64,000 nt of DNA from Candidatus Borkfalkia ceftriaxoniphila. Its GTDB lineage: Bacteria; Bacillota; Clostridia; Christensenellales; Borkfalkiaceae. The stretch's first letter is position 1. Each line of letters starts with the position of its first letter. The DNA lies in the NCBI RefSeq assembly GCF_004134775.1, contig NZ_SDOZ01000003.1, positions 104,626-168,625 on the forward strand. Reading direction: 5' to 3'. The notes beneath the pieces were generated by a model. That model ran no database searches. It had not been told where the DNA came from and was given only the letters and a program-made list of their open reading frames with translations. The position numbers and the translations under genes are program-made. This document shows, one piece after another, positions 43,978-52,325 of this stretch.

Positions 43978-45258
43978 TTAAAATTTTCGAAGTCCTTTGG
44001 GCAGACGATTTTTGAGCGCGCCGCCGCTCGCCTTTCCGAGACCGAGCGGAAAACCCATATACGTACACAGACAATACCCTCTGCCTGCCGACTGCGCGGA
44101 CAACTCCTCGCCCTTTAAATAGGCGTTTACGCGGTCGGAAAGTTCTTCTGCGCACAAGGCGTCGCTGGTTTTCACGCTCATGGCGAGCGCGTGGTCGGGC
44201 TCGAAACGCCCCTTGACGTGTTCGCCGAGGCAGACGCCCGCGCGCAGCACGCGCAGCGTTTCCAGCGAAAACAATTCTTCGGGCACGAGATACAGCGTTT
44301 CGCCGAAAGCGATGAAATCGCCCTCGAGCGGCGTTTTCAGAAAATCGCGCTCGAACGCGCGGTAAAGATTGACGAGCCTCTTGTCCGCCTTGCGCCAGTG
44401 CCTGCGCACCGCGCCGCGCCCTTCCCCTTCCTTGACGAGCACCGCGGCGAAATGCCCTTCGCCGCGCACGCGGTGGGGATACAGTTTTTCCTGCCGCTCT
44501 AAAATAAATTCGGGGTGCGACTTCAAAAAGCGCCCGACCGCCTCCTCGTCCTCTTCGGGCGAAAAGGTGCAGGTGGAATAGACCAGCCTGCCGCCGCCGC
44601 GCAGCATCGCCGCCGCGCAGCGCAAAATATTGTCCTGGCGCGCGGCGCACATCGCCACGTTTTCCTCGCTCCAGTTTTCGATCGCCGCGGGCTCTTTGCG
44701 GAACATTCCCTCGCCCGAACAGGGCGCGTCCACCAATATCTTATCGAAATATGCGGGGAACGCCGCCGCGAGCGTTTCGGGATCTTCGTTGGTCACGACC
44801 GCGTTGCGGATCCCAAGCCGCTCGACGTTGCGCGAAAGAATCTTCGCACGGTCGGGGATCTTTTCGTTCATCAGAACGACGCCCGTCCCCTGCAACAGTT
44901 CGGCGATCTGCGTCCCCTTGCCGCCGGGTGCGCTGCAAAGATCTAAAATCCTGTCGCCCTTTCCGATTTGCAGGAGCGGCACGGCGCACATGGCGCTCGG
45001 CTCCTGCACGTAAAAGACGCCCGCGTCGTGCAGCGGGCTGCGTCCCGGTCTTTCGTCGGAAATATAAAAGCCGTTTTCCGCCCACGGGACGCCCCCTTCG
45101 AGCGGAAAGGGCGCAACGCGCGAAAATTCGGACGGGCTGACTTTCAGCGTATTCGCGCGCACGGCTTTATAAGGTTCTTTTTCGAAAATCGCCGCGTACT
45201 CCGAATAATCGGAGAGCGCGGCTCTCATTCTCTGCATATATTTTTCGGGGAGATTCAT
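43978..45258 (-). CDS. RsmF/RsmB-type rRNA cytosine-C5 methyltransferase
   Basis: An SAM-dependent RNA m5C methyltransferase of the NOL1/NOP2/Sun family. The 426 residues comprise a catalytic domain with CSAPGGKGTQIAELL (SAM site, about 106-120), VDAPCSGEGMFRK with one catalytic Cys (about 174-186) and YSTCTF with the other (about 226). After it comes a C-terminal RNA-binding extension (PUA-like, about 300-426), as in RsmF/YebU. Substrate is probably 16S rRNA. It starts in the stop of the exonuclease gene (ATGA overlap). Confidence 0.9.
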   Translation of the reverse strand: MNLPEKYMQRMRAALSDYSEYAAIFEKEPYKAVRANTLKVSPSEFSRVAPFPLEGGVPWAENGFYISDERPGRSPLHDAGVFYVQEPSAMCAVPLLQIGKGDRILDLCSAPGGKGTQIAELLQGTGVVLMNEKIPDRAKILSRNVERLGIRNAVVTNEDPETLAAAFPAYFDKILVDAPCSGEGMFRKEPAAIENWSEENVAMCAARQDNILRCAAAMLRGGGRLVYSTCTFSPEEDEEAVGRFLKSHPEFILERQEKLYPHRVRGEGHFAAVLVKEGEGRGAVRRHWRKADKRLVNLYRAFERDFLKTPLEGDFIAFGETLYLVPEELFSLETLRVLRAGVCLGEHVKGRFEPDHALAMSVKTSDALCAEELSDRVNAYLKGEELSAQSAGRGYCLCTYMGFPLGLGKASGGALKNRLPKGLRKF

Positions 45259-46226
45259 TCGTTCAACTCCAAAAGAGAATACAGGTCGGACAGATGCAAG
45301 ATCTGCAAAGGTTTGCCCTCGCCTACAAGCCGCGCGGCGGTCACGCTGCGCACGCTCTCGTCGTTTTCCTCCGTGACGAACACGTTCGCCGCGCCGAGTT
45401 TCAAAGAATAGCGGCCGCCCCTGCGGCAGATCTCCCGCACGAGGCGCTTGGAAAGGGAAAGATCTTCCTCGATCTTGCGGGAAAACGTAAAACGCTTGCC
45501 GTACAATTCGCGCGTCTGCGGGCGCATGCGCGTGCGGCTGACAAAGTTATTGAATTCCACGCGTACGTTTTCGCGCTCCGCTTTCTCGCGGGCGCGCTTT
45601 TCATAATATTCGTTTCCGCGTTTGGAAGAGCAGTTGGTAAACGTATAATCGCGGATACTGCCGTTGCGGATCTGATACTTTTCCAAAAGTCCGGGAAAGG
45701 TACACTGATTTTCGCGGCACATCGCCTCGGCGACTCTCATGGTCGCATAGGCGTCGTCTGCCGCGCAGTGCGCCTGAAACTCTATTTGAAACAGTTCGGT
45801 CAGTTTATCCAGCCCCGTCTGACGGTCGAACGTTTCGCTCATCGCCATATACAATATCTGCGTGTCGGCAAATTCAAAACAAAAGGAAGGCAATTTATAT
45901 CGCCTTGTTTCCAGATTCAGATACTTGACGTCGTTGACGGCCGCGTGCCCCACGACGATCTTGTCGCCGCCCTCCAAAAGATCTTTAATCGTACGGTAGA
46001 ATGCGGGAAAATCGGGATATTTTTTGAAATCTTCGTAATTGTACGGCAAGACGATCCCGTCGCCGCCGTGCGCGGTCAGATGAAATTTGCCGTTCGGATT
46101 GATCAATATATCTTCTTTTTTCAGTATATTGAATTTTTCGTCGCAGATACAGTACCCGAACACGCATATCTTGGCTACGTCTTTGTAGACGCATGCGCAT
46201 TCAATGTCGAAAAAAACGTAGTTCAT
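45255..46226 (-). CDS. DEDDh 3'-5' exonuclease with C-terminal BRCT-like domain
   Basis: A 323-residue nuclease of the DnaQ/Exo III family. Exo I motif FFDIECACVY (residues 5-14), Exo II VGHAAVNDVKYL (about 92), Exo III HCAADDAYAT (about 150). The C-terminal part (about 235-320; GKRFTFSRKIEEDLSLSKRL, then a strand with AANVFVTEEN) resembles a BRCT domain, as in some Firmicutes exonucleases. ATG 46226 is the best start because it begins exactly at the first nuclease strand. The cellular role (RNA or DNA end trimming, repair) cannot be fixed. Confidence 0.82.
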   Translation of the reverse strand: MNYVFFDIECACVYKDVAKICVFGYCICDEKFNILKKEDILINPNGKFHLTAHGGDGIVLPYNYEDFKKYPDFPAFYRTIKDLLEGGDKIVVGHAAVNDVKYLNLETRRYKLPSFCFEFADTQILYMAMSETFDRQTGLDKLTELFQIEFQAHCAADDAYATMRVAEAMCRENQCTFPGLLEKYQIRNGSIRDYTFTNCSSKRGNEYYEKRAREKAERENVRVEFNNFVSRTRMRPQTRELYGKRFTFSRKIEEDLSLSKRLVREICRRGGRYSLKLGAANVFVTEENDESVRSVTAARLVGEGKPLQILHLSDLYSLLELNE

Positions 46227-46294
46227 ATTTCCCGCTCTTGATTTCAATGGTTTATACGGTAAGATTATAGCATAAGCGGAAAAATAAGTAAAGC

Positions 46295-46320
46295 AAAAAC
46301 CCGACGCGTGTGCGTCGGGT
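46295..46320 (-). terminator. Terminator after the ferritin-like gene
   Basis: ACCCGACGC pairs perfectly with GCGTCGGGT and is followed by TTTTT on the minus strand. Confidence 0.85.
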
Positions 46321-46335
46321 CTTCCTGCGTGATCT

Positions 46336-47583
46336 CTATTTGCCCTGCACGCGGCCGATCTCGGTATTGTCGGTATCGCGGGCGGAAAGTTCGGGGATCG
46401 GATGCGCCTTGTCCTGAATGCGGTAATCCTCGCCCTTTTTGGTAATATGCTTCGCAATGACGGCGTGGCTCGCCATGCTCTCCGCGGAGCCGAGCACGCC
46501 GCGGTTGTAAGAGAAGAAACGGAACTTTTCGGGCACTTTGTCCACCTCTTCCCAGTCCTCCATCCTGCCCGTCAGGCGGACGCTCTTGAGCACTTTGCGG
46601 ACGTATTCCTTCTGCGGCTTGAACAGAATGGGTTCGGGGAAATCGCCGCCCTCGGGGAAGAGTTGCTGCCAGACCTTGCCGCCGTATTTTGCCAAAAGTT
46701 CCACCGCGTAATGCAGGTGAGAAAGTTCTTCTTCATAGTGCATCAGCCAGATATCCTTGATGCGCGCGTCCGTTTCGTCGTTATAGCACGACCAGTAGAG
46801 GTAGCATTCGGTATATTCGTGCATGACCATACATTCATACATGGTCACGGTGGGATCCATCAGGCTGCCGTAGCCCGTGACGTGCTGTTCCTCGATCATC
46901 GCGATCTCGGCGTACAGTTTTCTGCCCAGTTCGCTCTCGTACAGGTTGGCGACGTTGAGATAATAGTTCATGGTCTGCTGTTCCGCCGCGGTGATGATGC
47001 CCGCGTTGAGGCGGGTGACGGGATCGCTCAGATAGTTATTGATATAGAAATCCACGTCGTCGTAAGGGTGGCGCGGTTCAGAAACGGTCGGACGGCCGGG
47101 CATCACTTCGGTGTATTTGCCGATGATCGCATCGGCGTGCGCGCCCTTTTCGAGATCCATCAGGTCGCTGTAACGGTATAAATGGTCGAAATCTTCGAGC
47201 AGAGCGAAATCCAACTGTTTCTTCACGTAGGCGTTCTTCTCGCGCTGCGCCATAATGGCGGTCAGATCGACGGCGAGTTGTTCGTAACCCAAAGTGTGTT
47301 CGAGAATGGATTCGTTGCGCGGTTTTAAATTGGCGATGCGCTTTTGCTGCTGCTGTTCGCCGCGGCGGATCATCGCCATGGCGCGGCGAACGTCGTTGTT
47401 CGGGCAATGGCGGTTAAAGCGGTGCGTGTTCCAGATCGCCTCGAATTCCGTGCCGTTCATTAAAATGATGCGGACGCGCGTGTACGGGTCCACTTCGTTT
47501 TTGTCGTAAGGTTTTACGTTGATGCTCTTCCAATTCTTATACGTCTTTTCAATGCTTTTGTAAGTTTCCTTAAATGGATTCAT
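46336..47583 (-). CDS. Ferritin-like helical protein of unknown function
   Basis: A 415-residue soluble protein, mostly helical from about residue 85 to 340. It has several Glu/His pairs of the sort that bind two metal ions in ferritin-like four-helix bundles: LLEDFDHLYRYSDLM, EIAMIEEQHVTGYG, ECMVMHEYTECYLYW and MHYEEELSHLHYAVELL. The spacing of IEEQH and EEELSHLH about 70 residues apart fits a diiron or manganese site. No ferroxidase family is recognised. It has a GGAGG ribosome site and stands alone with its own terminator, divergent from mtnN. Oxygen or peroxide detoxification is possible but unproven. Confidence 0.65.
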   Translation of the reverse strand: MNPFKETYKSIEKTYKNWKSINVKPYDKNEVDPYTRVRIILMNGTEFEAIWNTHRFNRHCPNNDVRRAMAMIRRGEQQQQKRIANLKPRNESILEHTLGYEQLAVDLTAIMAQREKNAYVKKQLDFALLEDFDHLYRYSDLMDLEKGAHADAIIGKYTEVMPGRPTVSEPRHPYDDVDFYINNYLSDPVTRLNAGIITAAEQQTMNYYLNVANLYESELGRKLYAEIAMIEEQHVTGYGSLMDPTVTMYECMVMHEYTECYLYWSCYNDETDARIKDIWLMHYEEELSHLHYAVELLAKYGGKVWQQLFPEGGDFPEPILFKPQKEYVRKVLKSVRLTGRMEDWEEVDKVPEKFRFFSYNRGVLGSAESMASHAVIAKHITKKGEDYRIQDKAHPIPELSARDTDNTEIGRVQGK

Positions 47584-47654
47584 AACTACCTCCGCAAATT
47601 TTTGAAATTTGACTTGTATATTATGAACATTGCGCCCTTTTCCTATTCATATAA

Positions 47655-47683
47655 TTGCAAAATTTTCTGTTTTTTGGTACAAT
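47655..47683 (+). promoter_or_regulatory. Promoter of the mtnN-luxS-ung-apgM operon
   Basis: TTGCAA (47655-47660), 17-base spacer, TACAAT (47678-47683), 24 bases before the mtnN start codon. Confidence 0.7.
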
Positions 47684-47707
47684 AAAGAAAAACGAAAGAG
47701 GCATTCT

Positions 47708-48361
47708 ATGTTAGCAGTCATTACCGCCATGCAGCGGGAGGCGGACGCGCTTTTATGCAGATGCGCCGCGCAAAGATCCTATCGGCTTTGCGGAAAGACC
47801 GTCGTTCTCGCATCCGCGTGCGGCAGGGAATTTCACGTTGTGGTGTGCGGCGTGGGAAAGGTGAACGCCGCTGCGGGCGCGCAGATGGCGATCGATAAAC
47901 TGGAAGCCGACGCCCTTCTGAACATCGGCGTGGCGGGCGGCATTTCTCCCCGCACGGCGCTCGGGAAAGTTTTCGCGATCGAAAAGGCGGTGCAGTACGA
48001 TTTCGATCTGAGTCAACTCAACCATACGAAGATCGGCACGCTGGACGAATACGATTCGCCCTATCTTCCCGTACTCGCAAAGAGCGCTTTCCCCCTTGCG
48101 ACGCTCGCAACCGGGGATCGTTTCAATGACAGCACGCAGGATCTGGCACTCTTAAACGACGAACTTTACGCGGATATCCGCGACATGGAAGGCGCCGCGA
48201 TCGCGCAGGTCGCGCTATCCGCAAAAGTGCCCCTCTATATGTACAAGGCGATTTCCGACGTCGTGGGCGGCGACTGCGTGCAGCAGTACAGGGATAATCT
48301 GGCGCGCGCGCTCGGCGCTTTGACGGCCGCCGTCCCGCAGATATTCAGCGAGGTGAAATGA
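47708..48361 (+). CDS. mtnN: 5'-Methylthioadenosine/S-adenosylhomocysteine nucleosidase
   Basis: Removes adenine from S-adenosylhomocysteine and methylthioadenosine. 217 residues from ATG 47708, preceded by AAAGAGG. Family motifs: MLAVITAMQREADAL at the start, VVVCGVGKVNAA (about 45-56), NIGVAGGI (about 77) and the catalytic/base-binding region DMEGAAIAQVA (about 160) with ISDVVGG after it. The next gene, luxS, acts on its product S-ribosylhomocysteine. Confidence 0.95.
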   Translation: MLAVITAMQREADALLCRCAAQRSYRLCGKTVVLASACGREFHVVVCGVGKVNAAAGAQMAIDKLEADALLNIGVAGGISPRTALGKVFAIEKAVQYDFDLSQLNHTKIGTLDEYDSPYLPVLAKSAFPLATLATGDRFNDSTQDLALLNDELYADIRDMEGAAIAQVALSAKVPLYMYKAISDVVGGDCVQQYRDNLARALGALTAAVPQIFSEVK

Positions 48362-48801
48362 TGGAAAAAATCCCTTCCTTTTGTAAAGATCACGACAATT
48401 TGCAGACGGGGCTGTACCTTTCCACCGTACAGCAAGGCGTTTCCACTTTCGACCTGCGCATGAAAACGCCCAACGGCGGCGACTACGTTCCGCCCAAAGC
48501 GCTGCATACCATAGAGCATATCATTGCCACGCTCCTTCGGAACGGTCCGCATAAGGAGAATATCATCTATTTCGGGCCCATGGGCTGCCGCACGGGGTTT
48601 TATCTTCTGACGGTCGCTCTGTCTTTCAAACAGGTGCTCGGCGAACTGCGCCGCGCCTTTTCTCTGGGCGCGCAGGCGGAGGAAATCCCCGGTTCGTCGA
48701 AAAAAGAGTGCGGCAATTATCTTGAACACGATTTAGACGGCGCAAGAAAAGAATGCGCCGCGTACGCAGCCATACTATCCGAGGTGAAAGCCGATGATTA
48801 A
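48361..48801 (+). CDS. luxS: S-ribosylhomocysteine lyase
   Basis: Metal enzyme that splits S-ribosylhomocysteine to homocysteine and DPD, the precursor of autoinducer-2. 146 residues. The metal motif HTIEHIIATLLRN (about 49-61, HxxEH) and the catalytic Cys region GPMGCRTGFYLL (about 73-84) are present. ATG 48361 is preferred over the ATG one codon earlier because MEKIPSF matches the family N-terminus and the GAGGTG spacing is better. The start overlaps the mtnN stop. Confidence 0.96.
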   Translation: MEKIPSFCKDHDNLQTGLYLSTVQQGVSTFDLRMKTPNGGDYVPPKALHTIEHIIATLLRNGPHKENIIYFGPMGCRTGFYLLTVALSFKQVLGELRRAFSLGAQAEEIPGSSKKECGNYLEHDLDGARKECAAYAAILSEVKADD

Positions 48802-49474
48802 ACTGGGCGGAGGCTGGGACGAGGCGCTGGAAGAATTATTCCAAGACGAAAATTACGCAAAAATTCATGAATTTCTGAAACAGGAATACTCGCACCACGT
48901 CGTTTATCCCGACATGTACGACATTTACAACTGTTTCAAACTGACGCCCTTCGAGCGCGTGAAAGTCGTGCTTCTGGGGCAGGACCCCTATCACAACGTG
49001 AATCAGGCGCACGGATTGTGCTTTTCGGTGAAAGAAGGCGTACAGCCGCCCCCGTCGCTCGTGAATATTTTTCAGGAACTCAAAGAAGACGTCGGATGCG
49101 AGATCCCTTCCTCGGGCGATCTGACGAACTGGGCGAACGAGGGCGTTTTGCTCTTGAACACCGCGCTCACGGTGCGCGCGCATCAAGCCAATTCGCACAA
49201 AAACTGCGGCTGGACGTGGTTTACCGACAACGTGATCCGCATTTTAAGCGAAAATCGCGACCATCTCGTATTCATTCTCTGGGGCGGCAACGCGCGTTCT
49301 AAAAAGCCGCTCATAGACAGGAGAAAACATCTCATTCTGGAATGCGCGCATCCCTCCCCGCTCTCCGCGTACAACGGTTTTTTCGGATGCAGACATTTTT
49401 CCAAAACCAACGAATATCTCAAAGCCAACGGCATAGAGCCAATCGACTGGAATCTTTGTAAACAGCGAGGTTAA
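48794..49474 (+). CDS. ung: Uracil-DNA glycosylase, family 1
   Basis: Excises uracil from DNA. 226 residues. The water-activating motif LLGQDPYHN (about 59-67), FSVKEGVQPPPSLVNIFQEL and the DNA-intercalation loop HPSPLSAYNGFFGCRHF (about 194-210) are all present. The start overlaps the luxS end by eight bases, so it belongs to this operon, although it has no metabolic link to SAH recycling. Confidence 0.97.
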   Translation: MIKLGGGWDEALEELFQDENYAKIHEFLKQEYSHHVVYPDMYDIYNCFKLTPFERVKVVLLGQDPYHNVNQAHGLCFSVKEGVQPPPSLVNIFQELKEDVGCEIPSSGDLTNWANEGVLLLNTALTVRAHQANSHKNCGWTWFTDNVIRILSENRDHLVFILWGGNARSKKPLIDRRKHLILECAHPSPLSAYNGFFGCRHFSKTNEYLKANGIEPIDWNLCKQRG

Positions 49475-49477
49475 ATC

Positions 49478-50689
49478 ATGAAATACATAGTTGTGCTCGG
49501 CGACGGCATGGCGGACAGAAAACTGGAAAACCTGGGCAATAAAACGCCGCTCGAAAGCGCGCGTACGCCCAATCTCGACGCGCTTGCCGCCCGCAGCGAG
49601 ATCGGTATGTGCAAGACCGTGCCCGACGGCATGAAGCCCGGCAGCGACGTGGCGAATCTTTCCGTGCTCGGTTACGATCCCAAACAGGGCTATACGGGGC
49701 GCTCGCCTTTGGAAGCGGTTTCCATCGGCATTCCCCTTCGCAGCACCGACGTTACCATGCGCTGCAATCTCGTGACCGTTTCCGACGAGGAAAATTACGA
49801 AGATAAACGCATGATCGATTACAGCGCGGGGGAAATTTCCACCCGCGAGGCGAATGAACTGATCGAATATCTGAAAACGTTTTTCGACGACGAAAAATTT
49901 ACGCTGTACAGCGGCGTGAGTTATCGTCACTGCCTTGTCATCGACAAGGGCGAAACGGGAAACGATCTTACGCCGCCCCACGACATTACGGAGCGCCCCG
50001 TGCGCGGTCATCTTCCCCAAGGGAAATTGCAGAAAGAACTTTTGGGCATGATGCGCCGCTCCTACGAACTTTTGAAAGATCATCCCGTCAACCTTGCGCG
50101 GATCGCGGCGGGCAAGCGCCCCGCCAATTCCGTATGGTTCTGGGGGGAAGGAACGAAACCCGCGCTGGAAAATTACGAAAAAAAATTCGGCGTGAAAGGC
50201 GGCGTGATCTCCGCCGTCGATCTGGTAAAGGGCATCGGCATGCTCGCAGGCATGCAAATTCTCGACGTAGAGGGCGCGACGGGCAATTACGATACCAACT
50301 TTCAAGGCAAAGCCGACGCGGCTCTCAGCGCCCTTTTAAACGGTCTGGACCTCGTTTACATTCACATGGAGGCACCCGACGAGTGCGGGCATCAGGGCGA
50401 CGTAAAGCACAAGATCTTTTCCATCGAAGAGATCGACCGCGCCGTTGTGGGAACGCTCGTAAAGGGACTGAACGATGCGAAAGAGCCATTTCGTATGCTC
50501 GTATGTCCCGACCACCCCACGCCAATCTGTATCCGCACGCATACCTCCGATCCCGTTCCCTATCTTTTATACGACAGCGAAAAAGATCTTTCCGCGGGCG
50601 CAGCGCGCTACGACGAGGAACACGCCGAGGCGACGGGCGTTTTCGTCGAGGACGGATACCTTCTCATGCAAAAACTTTTGAACAAATAG
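49478..50689 (+). CDS. apgM: Cofactor-independent phosphoglycerate mutase, archaeal type
   Basis: A glycolytic enzyme that interconverts 3- and 2-phosphoglycerate, of the alkaline-phosphatase-like ApgM branch. 403 residues. GDGMADRKLENLGNKTPLE (residues 8-26) carries the first metal Asp; the phosphoserine region GSDVANLSVLGYDP carries the catalytic Ser (about 60-65). MEAPDECGHQGD (about 296-307) and PDHPTPICIRTHTSDPVP (about 346) are metal motifs. It follows ung by three bases and ends the operon. In some bacteria this branch may act in threonine metabolism instead. Confidence 0.9.
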   Translation: MKYIVVLGDGMADRKLENLGNKTPLESARTPNLDALAARSEIGMCKTVPDGMKPGSDVANLSVLGYDPKQGYTGRSPLEAVSIGIPLRSTDVTMRCNLVTVSDEENYEDKRMIDYSAGEISTREANELIEYLKTFFDDEKFTLYSGVSYRHCLVIDKGETGNDLTPPHDITERPVRGHLPQGKLQKELLGMMRRSYELLKDHPVNLARIAAGKRPANSVWFWGEGTKPALENYEKKFGVKGGVISAVDLVKGIGMLAGMQILDVEGATGNYDTNFQGKADAALSALLNGLDLVYIHMEAPDECGHQGDVKHKIFSIEEIDRAVVGTLVKGLNDAKEPFRMLVCPDHPTPICIRTHTSDPVPYLLYDSEKDLSAGAARYDEEHAEATGVFVEDGYLLMQKLLNK

Positions 50690-50690
50690 A

Positions 50691-50718
50691 AAAAAGGAAA
50701 CCTGTCGGTTTCCTTTTT
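50691..50718. terminator. Bidirectional terminator between apgM and asnB
   Basis: AAAAAGGAAACC pairs perfectly with GGTTTCCTTTTT (tetraloop TGTC). It serves both converging operons. Confidence 0.9.
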
Positions 50719-50726
50719 ATTGTTTT

Positions 50727-52310
50727 TCAGCGGCCGCTCGCGCCGTAGTTGGAGAGTACGCGCGCGCTCGGATCGTTCACGTCGCAGCCCTCCCAACTCT
50801 TGTTCGGCATCCAAAAATCCGAAACCATCGCCGCCTGCCCGGGATAATATTTTTCGAAAATTTCCCGATATAAAAGGCTCTCCTTCGTAAACGGCTTTGC
50901 GTGATAAGCGTATTTTTCCGCGATTTTCCGCCATTCCGCTCCGTACTTCCGTTCGGCATATTCTTTCAGGTCGTCCACTAAGGAATGTCCCACCGCGTCG
51001 GAAAACGCCGCCTTTTCGCGGTAAAGTATGCCGTGCGGGAGCCAATCCCCCTCGAATGCGCGGCGCAACAAATATTTGCCCTGCCCATAGGTGTTCATTT
51101 TCAGCGGGGGATCGATGCCCATGACGTATTTTACGAAGGCAAGATCGCCGAAAGGCACGCGCGCTTCCATCGAGTTGACGGAAATACAGCGATCGGCTCG
51201 GAGAACGTCGTACATATGAAGTTCGCGCACGCGCTTTTGCGATTCCTTTTGAAATTCTTCCGCGCTCGGTGCAAAGTCGGTATATTTGTACCCGAACAAC
51301 TCGTCGGAGATCTCGCCCGTCATCAGAACGCGCACATTCGTTGTGCGACGGATCTCCCTGCACAGCAGATACATTCCCATGGATGCGCGGATCGTGGTGA
51401 TGTCAAAAGTGCCGAGCGCGGCGATGACCTCTTCCAGAGCGGCGAGCACATCCTCGCGCGTAATCATGACTTCGCGGTGATCAGAACCTATATAGGAGGC
51501 GGCTTCGCGGGCATATTTCAGATCGATGGCGTCCGTATCCATGCCGACGGCAAACGTGCGGATAGGTTTTTTGAGCACGCGCTGTCCGATGGCGCACACA
51601 AGGGAACTGTCCAGCCCGCCCGAGAGCAGAAACCCGAGCGGCGCATCGCTGTCCAGCCGTTTTTCAACGCCCGCAACGAGTTTTTCACGGATATTTCTGC
51701 AAATCTCATCGAGACTGCCGTTCGTATAGCCGCCGACGGCGGTCATATCGCAGTAAGAAATAAACTTTCCGCCGCGGTAATACTTTCCGGGCGGGAACGG
51801 ATAAATCTGCCCGGCTACAAACCCGACAAGGTTTTTCGGCTCGCTCGCGAACACGATCTCCCCGCCCGAAAGATACCCGTAATAGAGCGGGCGTATGCCG
51901 ATGGGATCGCGCGCAGCGATATACTCTCCCGTATTTCCGTCGTAAAGCACGAGCGCAAATTCCGCGTCGAGCATGGAAAACATATTTACGCCGTATTCCG
52001 CATACAGGGGCAGCAATATCTCGCAGTCGCTCTTCGAATGAAAGACGTACCCCTTTGCCTCCAGATCCCGCCGAAGGGCGCGGAAACCGTATATTTCTCC
52101 GTTGCATACGAGCATATTTTTGCCCATCCAGAAAGGCTGCATCCCCTCCGCATTCAGTCCCATAACGGCGAGTCTATGAAATCCCATATACCCGCTCGGC
52201 GTGCTGTCCAGCGCGGTCATGTCGGGCCCGCGCGAAACCGTTTTATCGAAACAGCGCTGCATTTGCGCCTTATCTATCTGTCTGCTCGTACAGCAAAATA
52301 TAGAACACAT
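50727..52310 (-). CDS. asnB: Asparagine synthetase B (glutamine-hydrolysing)
   Basis: Makes asparagine from aspartate, ATP and glutamine. 527 residues. The N-terminal Cys2 (MCSIFCC) is the glutaminase nucleophile; canonical enzymes have MCGI, so Ser at position 3 is a small deviation. The ATP-binding loop LSGGLDSS (about 235-242) starts the synthetase domain. The C-terminal part contains VLMTGEISDELFGYKY and RVPFGDLAFVKYV. Last gene of the nitrogen cluster, 15 bases after dapL. Confidence 0.93.
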   Translation of the reverse strand: MCSIFCCTSRQIDKAQMQRCFDKTVSRGPDMTALDSTPSGYMGFHRLAVMGLNAEGMQPFWMGKNMLVCNGEIYGFRALRRDLEAKGYVFHSKSDCEILLPLYAEYGVNMFSMLDAEFALVLYDGNTGEYIAARDPIGIRPLYYGYLSGGEIVFASEPKNLVGFVAGQIYPFPPGKYYRGGKFISYCDMTAVGGYTNGSLDEICRNIREKLVAGVEKRLDSDAPLGFLLSGGLDSSLVCAIGQRVLKKPIRTFAVGMDTDAIDLKYAREAASYIGSDHREVMITREDVLAALEEVIAALGTFDITTIRASMGMYLLCREIRRTTNVRVLMTGEISDELFGYKYTDFAPSAEEFQKESQKRVRELHMYDVLRADRCISVNSMEARVPFGDLAFVKYVMGIDPPLKMNTYGQGKYLLRRAFEGDWLPHGILYREKAAFSDAVGHSLVDDLKEYAERKYGAEWRKIAEKYAYHAKPFTKESLLYREIFEKYYPGQAAMVSDFWMPNKSWEGCDVNDPSARVLSNYGASGR

Positions 52311-52325
52311 ACTCTTACTCCTTTA

